This document shows, piece after piece, positions 55,162 through 62,634 of a stretch of 64,000 bases of DNA. The DNA comes from Thermosynechococcaceae cyanobacterium MS004 (GTDB lineage: Bacteria; Cyanobacteriota; Cyanobacteriia; Thermosynechococcales; Thermosynechococcaceae): positions 77,361 through 141,360 of the forward strand of contig JAKRSB010000113.1 in assembly GCA_022402525.1 (NCBI GenBank). The letters run 5' to 3'. Position numbers and translations under genes: made by a program. Under the pieces are notes generated by a model, which worked only from the letters and a program-made list of their open reading frames with translations, had not been told where the DNA came from and ran no database searches. Every line of letters starts with the position of its first letter. Within the stretch, counting starts at the first letter, position 1.

Positions 55162-56979
55162 ATGGCATCCTCATCTCCATCTTCTTCAGAATCTAAGACT
55201 TCAGGTAAAGCTTCAGGCAAGACTTCCCGCCCCTCCTACTCGCGGTTTCAAAAACTTCGGAACTATCTGCGCCCTTACCGAAGGCAAGTCATGGTAGGGG
55301 TCGTGACGCTTCTGTTAGTGAATGCCTCAGGCACCTACCTGCCACTGCTGATTAGCCGCATTATTGATAACCTCCAGGCTAGTTTTGAGCTAGGGCCGCT
55401 GCTGATTCAGGTGGGCTTTATTGCCCTGCTGGCCTCTCTCATGTGGATAATGCGCATGGGGTCGCGGATTGCGCTGTTTGGCGTGGGCCGTCAGGTTGAG
55501 TTTGACCTGAAGCAACATCTTTTTGAGCATTTACTGCGTCTGGAGCCTTCTTACTTTGCCACCCACACCACAGGCGACCTGATCAGCCGCGCCACGAGCG
55601 ATGTGGACAACATTCGGCGGTTGGTGGGGTTTGCGGTGCTGAGCTTTGTGAACACGTTTTTTGCCTATATCTTCACCCTGCCCGTGATGTTTTCGATTAA
55701 TCTAGGGCTGAGTTTGGCGGCGATCGCCGTTTATCCGTTCATTATGCTGCTGGTGCGGGGCTTTAGTGAGCGGCTGCGGTCGGAGCAATTGGCGGTGCAG
55801 GATGCACTGTCTAAGCTCAGCGATCTGATCCAGGAAGACATGAGCGGCATCGCCCTGATCAAAATCTACGCCCAGGAAGAAAACGAGCAGCGTGAATTTA
55901 CCCATCTCAATCAGGCATTGCTCAACGCCAACCTTAAGCTTTCCAAAACCCGTAATACCCTGTTTCCAATTTTGGGCGGGCTCGCTAGCCTCAGCCTGCT
56001 TGTGCTGCTGTGGTTTGGGAGCAGGGCGATCGCCAGCGGCAGCATCAGTGTGGGAGACTTTGTCGCGCTCATTCTGTACGTGGAGCGGCTCATTTTCCCA
56101 ACGGCGCTATTGGGCTTTACCATTACTGCCTACCAGCGCGGCGAGGTGAGTATTGATCGCATTGAATCAATCTTGACCGTTGAACCCGTCATCCAGACCG
56201 CACCCAACGCGATCGCTCTACCCCTGTCTGCGGTTAAGGGCAAAATCCAGGCGCGTCATCTTACCTTTGCCTACCCCGGCAGAGCCCAACCCGCCCTTAA
56301 AGACATTTCCTTTGAAGCTGAACCCGGTCAGACCATTGCAATTGTGGGGCCCGTGGGTTCCGGTAAATCGACCCTTGCCAATGCGCTGCCGCGCCTGTTG
56401 AATATTCAGCCCGGTCAGCTCTTTTTAGATGGCCAAGATATTACTCAGCTTTCCCTAGCCGACCTCAGAGGGGCGATCGCCTACGTCCCCCAGGATAGTT
56501 TTTTGTTTAGCACCACCCTAAAAAACAACATTCGATACAGTGACCCCCTTGCCGAACAAACGGAGGTTGAATACGCTGCAAAACAGGCGCAGGTGCATGA
56601 CGAAATCCTCAACTTTCCCCAAACCTACGAAACCCTCGCAGGGGAGCGAGGCATCAAGCTGTCTGGGGGACAGCGCCAAAGAACCGCATTAGCCAGAGCT
56701 TTAGTGGCCGATGCGCCCATCCTGATTTTGGATGATGCCCTTGCCAGCGTGGACAATCAAACCGCCACCGAAATTCTCAACAACCTCACCGAAGGCACCC
56801 AGCGCAAAACCGTTCTTTTTATCTCCCACCAGCTTTCAGCAGCCGCGATCGCGGACTCCATCCTAGTCATGGATCAAGGAGAGATTGTCCAGTCCGGCAC
56901 CCATGAAGATCTGATCGGACAGGATGGACTTTACCAGACCCTATGGCGTCAATATCAGCTCAAAAAAGAATTGGTGTAG
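55162..56979 (+). CDS. ABC exporter (MsbA/YheI-like)
   Basis: The 605-residue protein has a Ser/Lys-rich start, six membrane helices and a nucleotide-binding domain with Walker A GPVGSGKST, signature LSGGQRQR and Walker B LILDDALASVD. The residue after the Walker B Asp is Asp instead of the usual catalytic Glu. That change is typical of one subunit of heterodimeric exporters such as YheI or BmrC, but no partner gene is adjacent. The start ATG 55162 has GGAG 2-6 nt upstream. Substrate is unknown. Confidence 0.9.
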   Translation: MASSSPSSSESKTSGKASGKTSRPSYSRFQKLRNYLRPYRRQVMVGVVTLLLVNASGTYLPLLISRIIDNLQASFELGPLLIQVGFIALLASLMWIMRMGSRIALFGVGRQVEFDLKQHLFEHLLRLEPSYFATHTTGDLISRATSDVDNIRRLVGFAVLSFVNTFFAYIFTLPVMFSINLGLSLAAIAVYPFIMLLVRGFSERLRSEQLAVQDALSKLSDLIQEDMSGIALIKIYAQEENEQREFTHLNQALLNANLKLSKTRNTLFPILGGLASLSLLVLLWFGSRAIASGSISVGDFVALILYVERLIFPTALLGFTITAYQRGEVSIDRIESILTVEPVIQTAPNAIALPLSAVKGKIQARHLTFAYPGRAQPALKDISFEAEPGQTIAIVGPVGSGKSTLANALPRLLNIQPGQLFLDGQDITQLSLADLRGAIAYVPQDSFLFSTTLKNNIRYSDPLAEQTEVEYAAKQAQVHDEILNFPQTYETLAGERGIKLSGGQRQRTALARALVADAPILILDDALASVDNQTATEILNNLTEGTQRKTVLFISHQLSAAAIADSILVMDQGEIVQSGTHEDLIGQDGLYQTLWRQYQLKKELV

Positions 56980-57143
56980 TTCGTTCTAGAGATTTGATAT
57001 AGATTCTTGTTGCCCAAAGATTGCTCTGAGATGAGTCCGAGGTCAAATGCTCGAGCACGACATAGACTTAGCCCATGCTGTAATCGATGGAATCGAATCT
57101 AGAGCAAAGACGGGTGGTTGCGCTACTGAGCGACATAAATTTT

Positions 57144-57188
57144 AAGCCAAGACAGTAACTCCATCAAAAGTTACATATCTTGGCTTTT
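57144..57188. terminator. hairpin terminator after the ABC exporter gene
   Basis: Arms AAGCCAAGA (57144-57152) and TCTTGGCTT (57178-57186) are extended by GTAAC/GTTAC inside. A short T run follows on the plus strand, and an A-run precedes it, so it may work in both directions. Confidence 0.7.
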
Positions 57189-57203
57189 AACCCAAACTTA
57201 CTG

Positions 57204-57254
57204 ATGGGTTTTTATGGCTTATGGGTTTTTATGACGGATTGGTTTTTATATCTG
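57204..57254. repeat. 17-nt tandem repeat, 3 copies
   Basis: Units of ATGGGTTTTTATGGCTT in non-coding DNA just after the hairpin terminator. Confidence 0.92.
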
Positions 57255-57742
57255 AGACATTGCTCAACTGCCCATAACACCTAATTGGCGTGAATTTAGT
57301 GCAGATAGCAAGTCAAATGGCGCGTGAAAATAGAGCGAGCTTCGCGCATGGAACTCGTCTAAGTCTGACGAGAGACATGCTTCTCAAAGGTTGCTTGCGT
57401 TTGGTGAAGGAGAGATTCGCGACTATCACCTGCGCCACTGAGGGAGGGGACAAGTTTACGAGCCTGGAGGGTCATGTGAAGCTGTAAATTGGCCACGTAG
57501 TCGCTGAGATCTTCGCGAAAGGCGGGGTGGTTTGCTTGCGATGTGTTGAGGTGCAAGGGATTCTCCTTCCGTAACACTGTATCTATGATGACGCTCGACA
57601 TACAAAAACTATCACTTCGTTTTGCATCCCTGTCTTGATTGCAATGAAGTGTAACCCTTGCAGCAAGAAATATTTAGAAGGGTAAAGATTTGCCAATATC
57701 TTGCTCAATAAGGCAGTGCATACCCCCTCCTATGCTAACTCG

Positions 57743-57790
57743 TTCTCTTGTGCGTTGAGAATCTTGTGCATTGAGAATCTTGCTCGCTGA
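57743..57790. repeat. 16-nt tandem repeat, 3 copies
   Basis: Units of GAATCTTGTGCATTGA, directly next to the left end of the palindromic element at 57791. Confidence 0.92.
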
Positions 57791-57930
57791 GAGCTTGTTT
57801 GAAAACTTTCTAACGCTTTGCACCTGCCCCCTAAATCCCCCATTCTGGGGGACTTTCCCACTCTTAAGTCCCCCAGAATGGGGGGTTGGGGGGCGAATGT
57901 AGAAGATGCGGAGACTTTTAAAACAGCCCT
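57791..57930. mobile_element. palindromic MITE-like element of a second type
   Basis: About 140 nt with imperfect inverted ends (GAGCTTGTTTGAAAACTTTC and, inverted, AGGGCTGTTTTAAAAGTCT). Inside, a perfect 18-bp inverted pair (57837-57854 and 57867-57884) forms a long GC-rich hairpin with sequence CCCCCATTCTGGGGGACT. This resembles the palindromic C-rich repeats common in filamentous cyanobacteria. No transposase is present. Confidence 0.7.
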
Positions 57931-57978
57931 TGAGAACCTTGGGCGTTAAGAACCTTGGGCATTGGGAACCTTGGGTGA
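57931..57978. repeat. 16-nt tandem repeat, 3 copies, over acyltransferase stop
   Basis: Units of TAAGAACCTTGGGCAT. The stop codon of the acyltransferase (57946-57948) lies in it, so the last residues (KVPNAQGS) are repeat-encoded. The unit is not a multiple of three. Confidence 0.92.
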
Positions 57979-58908
57979 AGCGCTGCGTTCAAGCACGAGC
58001 TGATCGAGGTTTTGCTGCATATGGCGACAGACGCGATGGTAGCAGGCTGTAACGTACTCCTCATCCTGCGCAGCAGCTGCTCCATAACGCTCAAATACGA
58101 TGGGCGCACAGATGCGAAATTGAATTTTGGTGGGAATGGGAAAGTGAGGGACTGGCCCTAGGGCTACGCCCCACGGTAGCCCTAGGTAGAGCGGGAGAAC
58201 TTCTGGATCAATGCCTAAAATCCAGGGCATCCCCCATTCGTTAAGCTGTTTGAAGGGTGGATAGAGGTCAGCCAATACCACTAAGGTGTCATGAGCACCG
58301 CAGGAGACGAGCGGAATGATGGGGGTTTCTTCCCGTAGCGCGAGCTTAATAAATCCTGTTCGTCCATATAGCTGAATGCGATGGCGCTGGCTATAGGGCC
58401 GAAAGACATCTTGAATGCCGCCGGGATAAACCAGAACGGACGCTTCTTTGCGTAAGGCCGCGATCGCCAGTTGGGGTCGAGCCTGAAGTGCGCCGCCCAG
58501 GGTTGCGAGTCGTGCGAGGTCGGGAAAGACCTGCCAAACTTTGGGGTGCATGAGTCCATAGGATAGGCGCTCTGTACCAAAGCGTCGATACCATTCGCAC
58601 ATCATCATAAACATATCGGGCGCAGCCAATCCGCCGTTATGAGAGCCAACCAAGAGCGATCGCCCAGATGGGGGAATATGCTCCCAGCCGTCGCTAGAGA
58701 CGCGGAAGTAATAGTGATAAAACCAGTCCCACAGCGGTACGAGCTGATCCAGGGTTTTTGGGTCGCGTTCTTGGAGCGATCGCCCGTTTAGAAGGTTATT
58801 TGGTGCTTGGGCTGCTTTTGCATAAAGTGCTGCAAAGGTTTGTGCTGCCGACAAAATCGACCAAGGATGAGGGGGGGTGGGGCGTGGAGACATTGCATCT
58901 GGAGACAT
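57946..58908 (-). CDS. lysophospholipid/diacylglycerol acyltransferase family protein
   Basis: About 320 residues. The catalytic His-Asp motif is spaced as SHNGGLAAPD, the variant seen in Slr2103-type proteins (type-2 DGAT-like; Slr2103 acylates diacylglycerol and plastoquinol). The VLVYPGGIQDVFRP and FIKLALREETPIIPLVSCGAHD blocks are also as in that group. The role is therefore probably neutral lipid or plastoquinol acylation, by homology. The start may be ATG 58908 or ATG 58893, because a 15-nt duplication carries both. The C-terminus is repeat-encoded. Confidence 0.85.
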   Translation of the reverse strand: MSPDAMSPRPTPPHPWSILSAAQTFAALYAKAAQAPNNLLNGRSLQERDPKTLDQLVPLWDWFYHYYFRVSSDGWEHIPPSGRSLLVGSHNGGLAAPDMFMMMCEWYRRFGTERLSYGLMHPKVWQVFPDLARLATLGGALQARPQLAIAALRKEASVLVYPGGIQDVFRPYSQRHRIQLYGRTGFIKLALREETPIIPLVSCGAHDTLVVLADLYPPFKQLNEWGMPWILGIDPEVLPLYLGLPWGVALGPVPHFPIPTKIQFRICAPIVFERYGAAAAQDEEYVTACYHRVCRHMQQNLDQLVLERSASPKVPNAQGS

Positions 58909-58915
58909 TGCATCA
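58886..58915. repeat. 15-nt tandem repeat, 2 copies, at acyltransferase start
   Basis: GGAGACATTGCATCT followed by GGAGACATTGCATCA. On the minus strand each contains an in-frame ATG (58893 and 58908), so the start codon is duplicated. Confidence 0.9.
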
Positions 58916-58962
58916 GGGAAGAGAGATGTTTGGAAGGGGCCATGATCTGGTGTGTCAGATCT

Positions 58963-59012
58963 CTTTATGGGCTATCTTTATGAGCTCTCTTTATGAGCTC
59001 TCTTTATGAACC
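58963..59012. repeat. 13-nt tandem repeat, nearly 4 copies
   Basis: Units of CTTTATGAGCTCT upstream of the acyltransferase gene. Confidence 0.9.
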
Positions 59013-59134
59013 AATTGCCTTGAGGCTGTTATCAAGATTAGCCTTCTAGCCTAAAAGTCACGTCATCCTATCATGGGCGGTGCGCTGGGTTGGAGCATTG
59101 AGCCAAGGGTGCTGAGAGGGGCTGTGTGAGATGA

Positions 59135-59166
59135 CTGGAAGCTAGATTATCTGGAAGCTAGACTAT
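59135..59166. repeat. 16-nt tandem repeat, 2 copies
   Basis: CTGGAAGCTAGATTAT and a near-copy, 5 nt before the 3' end of the DnaJ-TPR gene. Confidence 0.88.
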
Positions 59167-59171
59167 CAAGA

Positions 59172-60503
59172 CTAGCTGAGCCAAAGGGTTGCCATTGCGC
59201 TACTGAGCACCAGCAGGAGCGGCACGACTCCCATGGCAAAAGACTCAGCCATCCCGATGAGTTGGGTGCAACCTAGATACAGCAGAATAGTGCTGTAAGA
59301 ACCTGTGGCTGCCATGAGTAGAAGCCAAGCTGGGTTTCCTAGCCACAGCGAAAGCCAGCCCAGCAGCGCCCAACCCGTGATGGGTAGCACCACAACGCCT
59401 GCAAGAAAGCTGCTTTCTGACCAGGTGAATCGACCTTTGGTAAGTTTGTAGGCGATCGCGGTTGTGATGAGCAGTGTTCCAAAAAGGCGTAGGACGGCTA
59501 GCCCAGGATCAAGGCTGGTTGTGAAGGGGGAGGCTTGTCCCAGCAAGGTGGCTCCTAGGACGGTGCTGCCTGCGGTGAGGAGGCCATAAAAAATGCCAAT
59601 CCATGCGGCCTGAGCAGTTCCGATCTGGGCTGCAATGGGCTGGAGGTTAGCGCTGGGGCTTTGCAAGAGGTCAGGGATAGAACGAAGGCCCAAAAGCAGG
59701 GTATGGATGAGCGGCTGGCTAAAAAAAGGTTGAGTCCCAGAACGAAAGGGGCCAGAACGAAAAGGTCTGGGCCGAAAGGGGCTGAGGCTGTTGAGGAGGT
59801 CTTCGGCCTGCCGATAATGTCCGAGGTCATCCTGTACTCGGAAGAGCTGCGAGGCTCTTTGTAGATCTTGACGGGCGCGATCGCGTTCTCGGAGGGTGAG
59901 TAAGCTCCGGCCGCGTTGATAGTAAGCCAGGGCGTAAGTATCGTTGAGGGAGATCGCGTGGGTATAGGACTCAACAGCCCCTTGCTGGTAGCCGAGCCGT
60001 AATCGGGCGCGGCCCTGGTAGTAGTAGGCTTGGGCAAATTGTGGGTCGATTTGCAGAATTTTGTAGCAGTCTTCAAGGATGGCGCGGTCGTTTTTAAGCT
60101 CTTCGTTGGCTCGACATCGACCCAGATAGGCTTCGATCCAGTCGTCATTCAGCGCAATGGCCTGATCAAAGGCGGCGATCGCCTCGGTATAGTCTCGCAA
60201 CGCCAGGAAGTCGAGTCCCTGCTGATAGGCACCCTGAGCAGCGCGAAATTGGGGTGCAGATTGCTTCTGTGGGGGATGGGAGGTGTCTTGGGCAGCGTCA
60301 TAATCGGCACGGCGTTGGCGATCGCTCAACAGTTCGTAGGCGGCAGAGATTTGCTTAAACTGCACGGCGGCAGCTTCATCCTGGGGGTTGAGGTCTGGGT
60401 GGTACTGACGGGCAAGACGACGAAATGCTTTTTTGATCTCCAGAAGGGTTGCTTGGGGAGAGAGATTGAGGACGCGATAGGGGTCAAAGGGTGTTTCGGG
60501 CAT
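59172..60503 (-). CDS. J-domain and TPR membrane protein
   Basis: The 443-residue protein has a J domain at about 5-70 with an intact HPD (YHPDLNP) so it can stimulate an Hsp70. TPR units follow at about 88-235 (for example LDFLALRDYTEAIAAFDQAI). A Phe/Arg/Pro-rich linker partly encoded by a 15-nt repeat leads to four hydrophobic segments at about 305-440. It probably recruits DnaK to a membrane; clients are unknown. The start is ATG 60503. Confidence 0.88.
   Translation of the reverse strand: MPETPFDPYRVLNLSPQATLLEIKKAFRRLARQYHPDLNPQDEAAAVQFKQISAAYELLSDRQRRADYDAAQDTSHPPQKQSAPQFRAAQGAYQQGLDFLALRDYTEAIAAFDQAIALNDDWIEAYLGRCRANEELKNDRAILEDCYKILQIDPQFAQAYYYQGRARLRLGYQQGAVESYTHAISLNDTYALAYYQRGRSLLTLRERDRARQDLQRASQLFRVQDDLGHYRQAEDLLNSLSPFRPRPFRSGPFRSGTQPFFSQPLIHTLLLGLRSIPDLLQSPSANLQPIAAQIGTAQAAWIGIFYGLLTAGSTVLGATLLGQASPFTTSLDPGLAVLRLFGTLLITTAIAYKLTKGRFTWSESSFLAGVVVLPITGWALLGWLSLWLGNPAWLLLMAATGSYSTILLYLGCTQLIGMAESFAMGVVPLLLVLSSAMATLWLS
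59737..59781. repeat. 15-nt tandem repeat, 3 copies, coding
   Basis: Units of CCAGAACGAAAGGGG, encoding Pro-Phe-Arg-Ser-Gly type residues in the J-domain protein linker. Confidence 0.9.
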
Positions 60504-60597
60504 GGGTCTGAAATGTTGTGCGGTGGGGCAAAGGTGAGGATGCCTGGGGGAGGAGACTCTGGGATGAGATTCATCCGAACAGATGCATTCGACAGAA

Positions 60598-60646
60598 TTG
60601 ATATCTTGATTGATATCTTGTGTTGATATTTTGGTTGATATTCAGT
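60598..60646. repeat. 12/13-nt tandem repeat, 4 copies
   Basis: Units of TTGATATCTTGA, about 115 nt upstream of the CDF exporter gene. Confidence 0.9.
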
Positions 60647-60686
60647 TTCGTCTAGGTTGATATCTTGGAGAGACAGGTTATCCCTC

Positions 60687-60742
60687 AACGGCACAATTTC
60701 AACGGCACAATTTCAACGGCACAATTTCAACGGCACAATTCC
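60687..60742. repeat. 14-nt tandem repeat, 4 copies
   Basis: Three identical units of AACGGCACAATTTC and one with a single change. The array lies 20 nt upstream of the CDF exporter ATG, in the region of its leader or promoter. Confidence 0.95.
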
Positions 60743-60761
60743 CTCTTAGCGGAAAATTCCT

Positions 60762-61805
60762 ATGCACATGCATACCCTCGAAGAATGGCAGCATTCCCAT
60801 GACTATTCTGTAGATCAAGATCGAGGCGAGAAAAATACCAAAATAGTGCTGCTCTTAACCGCCATCACCATGATTGCGGAGGTGGTGGCTGGAACGCTGT
60901 TTGGCTCTATGGCATTGCTGGCGGATGGCTGGCATATGGCGACTCACGTTGCGGCCTTTGGGATTACGGTGTTTGCTTATCAGTTTGCGCGCACCCACGC
61001 CAAAAACCCTAAATATACTTTTGGCACGGGGAAGGTCAGTGTCCTGGGTGGGTTTACCAGCGCGATCGCCCTAGCGGTGATCGCGCTACTCATGGGGCTG
61101 GAATCAACAGCGCGTTTATTCCAGCCCCACAATATTCAGTTTAATGAGGCTATCTATATTGCGGTGATTGGGCTGATTGTGAACTTGGTGAGCGCTTTGC
61201 TGCTGCAGGACCATCATGAGCACGCCCATCATCAGGAAGCCCATCATGAGCACACCCATCATGAGCACACCCATCATGAGCACGTCCATCATGAGCACCA
61301 TTCATCTCCCCAAGACCACAACCTTCGGGCTGCTTATATTCATGTTTTAGCCGATGCGTTAACTTCGGTGTTGGCGATTATTGCGCTTTTTGGCGGTAAG
61401 TTTTTAGGCTGGATTTGGCTGGATGCCCTGATGGGATTTGTAGGGGCTGCCGTCATTCTGCAATGGGCCTATGGACTGGTAGTGGAGACAAGCTCAATTT
61501 TGCTGGATGGCGCGATCGATAAGTCGACAAAACTGGCAATTGTCAATGCGATCGAAGAAAATTCGGATAACCGCGTCACTGACCTGCATGTCTGGAATAT
61601 CAGCCAGCATCACACTGCCGCAACGATCGCACTGGTCACCCATGACCTGAAGCCACCCAGCTATTACAAAGAACTTCTGCACGGGATTCCTAAGCTGTCT
61701 CATGTTTTGGTTGAGGTTAACCCCTGCGGCGAACAATCCTGCTTCGTGTCCGCCGCGCACCTGCTTGGGGAGCCTGTCTCCGGCTTAGACCATGCTGAAC
61801 ATTAA
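60762..61805 (+). CDS. CDF metal exporter (DmeF-like)
   Basis: A 347-residue cation diffusion facilitator with six membrane helices. The metal site residues are in ALLADGWHMATH and HVLADALTSV (HxxxD). A His-rich cytoplasmic loop lies between helices 4 and 5, and the C-terminal domain ends near a His-containing tail. The sequence groups with DmeF-type Co(II)/Ni(II) exporters. The His loop is written by a 15-nt repeat of six units. The start is ATG 60762; no SD is visible. No metal regulator gene is nearby. Confidence 0.9.
   Translation: MHMHTLEEWQHSHDYSVDQDRGEKNTKIVLLLTAITMIAEVVAGTLFGSMALLADGWHMATHVAAFGITVFAYQFARTHAKNPKYTFGTGKVSVLGGFTSAIALAVIALLMGLESTARLFQPHNIQFNEAIYIAVIGLIVNLVSALLLQDHHEHAHHQEAHHEHTHHEHTHHEHVHHEHHSSPQDHNLRAAYIHVLADALTSVLAIIALFGGKFLGWIWLDALMGFVGAAVILQWAYGLVVETSSILLDGAIDKSTKLAIVNAIEENSDNRVTDLHVWNISQHHTAATIALVTHDLKPPSYYKELLHGIPKLSHVLVEVNPCGEQSCFVSAAHLLGEPVSGLDHAEH
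61212..61301. repeat. 15-nt tandem repeat, 6 copies, coding
   Basis: Units of CATCATGAGCACACC, one more diverged. They encode the His-His-Glu-His-Thr metal-binding loop of the CDF exporter. Confidence 0.95.
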
Positions 61806-62120
61806 TCTGGGTCTGGGTAGGTCTAGGTAAGTGTGGGTCAAGGCGGCATTTGATGTTGTGGTTTTTTCAGCGATGTCTCAGCGATGTCTCAGCCTTAAAG
61901 ACACCGCATAGTTACAAAAAAGCATCGGGCACTGCCCGACGCTATGGATTGTAACGACTGTTCTTCAATGATGCGGTGCCTCAAGCGGTAGTTCAGGAGC
62001 TTGAGACGAATCCATGCTTAGGGCAGCTAACTGCTGAAGGGCGCAGACGTAAAAATAGGATCACGAACATTGAAAGGAAAGCGATGGTTTATCTTCCGTC
62101 AGTCAAGCGATCTGTGGCGC
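61806..62120. other. convergent intergenic region
   Basis: About 315 nt between the CDF and ycf65 genes, with an 11-nt doublet AGCGATGTCTC near 61868-61890 and the ycf65 terminator. No gene is visible. Confidence 0.6.
61915..61943 (-). terminator. terminator for ycf65
   Basis: A GC-rich hairpin (arms GCATCGGGCA and TGCCCGACGC) is followed on the minus strand by six Ts. It lies about 180 nt beyond the ycf65 stop. Confidence 0.8.
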
Positions 62121-62420
62121 TCACGCGGTTCCGGTAAAGGTCACTTCAGGAAAGCGGGACTTTGCTTCATCCAAGGGACGCTTACGCCCTTCTTCTTGCC
62201 AGTAGTTGATAACTTCCGTCGCTTGGTTTAAGACCTGAATGCGATCAGCTTCCGAAATCCAGGCTTTTTTTTCTAGTTCAGTTTTTAGATCTTCCCAGGC
62301 ATCGTTACGAGGCCAGAAAAAGTAGGATGTTAAGGGGCTACTTCCAGTGCCCACCACTTGGTCAACGGCTAAGGCGACGTTCTCATCAAGCCAGAGAACT
62401 TTTAAAATGAACTGGGACAA
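62121..62420 (-). CDS. 30S ribosomal protein PSRP-3 / Ycf65
   Basis: About 99 residues. The sequence [19 protein letters not shown] and the [11 protein letters not shown] block identify the Ycf65/PSRP-3 family, a small-subunit protein of plastid and cyanobacterial ribosomes. I prefer TTG 62420, since GGAGG lies 5 nt upstream and homologues begin at this point ([10 protein letters not shown]); GTG 62426 is possible. A minus-strand terminator follows. Confidence 0.92.
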   Translation of the reverse strand: MSQFILKVLWLDENVALAVDQVVGTGSSPLTSYFFWPRNDAWEDLKTELEKKAWISEADRIQVLNQATEVINYWQEEGRKRPLDEAKSRFPEVTFTGTA

Positions 62421-62546
62421 TGACACCTCCAGAGAAAATTCAGACTTTTAGATACATTCTACAATCCACGATCTTAACCCATTCTGCTGGTATGGACTAA
62501 AGTTTTTTGGAGGATTATTTCTCTTGACACCGTATTGCGTGGGGCA

Positions 62547-62582
62547 GTCTTTTGTAGGGTTGCTGTCTTTTGTAGGGTTGCT
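62547..62582. repeat. 18-nt tandem repeat, 2 identical copies
   Basis: Two exact copies of GTCTTTTGTAGGGTTGCT upstream of the HAD gene. Confidence 0.93.
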
Positions 62583-62634
62583 TTAGTCGTTGAGCTGCTC
62601 CAATTACATCACTTTCTTACTAGGTTCTGGATCT

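Larger units (their letters stand above)
56980..57945. other. long intergenic region with terminator, repeats and MITE-like element
   Basis: Almost 1 kb separates the ABC gene (plus) and the acyltransferase gene (minus). It holds a hairpin terminator, two repeat arrays and a palindromic element, listed separately. Two short open frames overlap on opposite strands at 57290-57601 (65 and 80 codons); neither has a ribosome site or recognisable sequence, so I do not call them. Confidence 0.6.

Noticed and set aside
57290..57601. Two overlapping short frames (65 codons plus, 80 codons minus)
   Set aside because: They oppose each other, neither has a Shine-Dalgarno site, and I recognise neither product. 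The minus one is slightly more protein-like but not enough to call.
59555..60148. Long minus-strand frame inside the J-domain/TPR gene
   Set aside because: It is out of frame with the clear J-domain protein on the same strand, with Ser/Pro-rich shadow composition.
9083..61301. Possible CRISPR arrays
   Set aside because: Repeat units are exactly adjacent without spacers, short (10-24 nt) and different at each site, and no cas gene is present.
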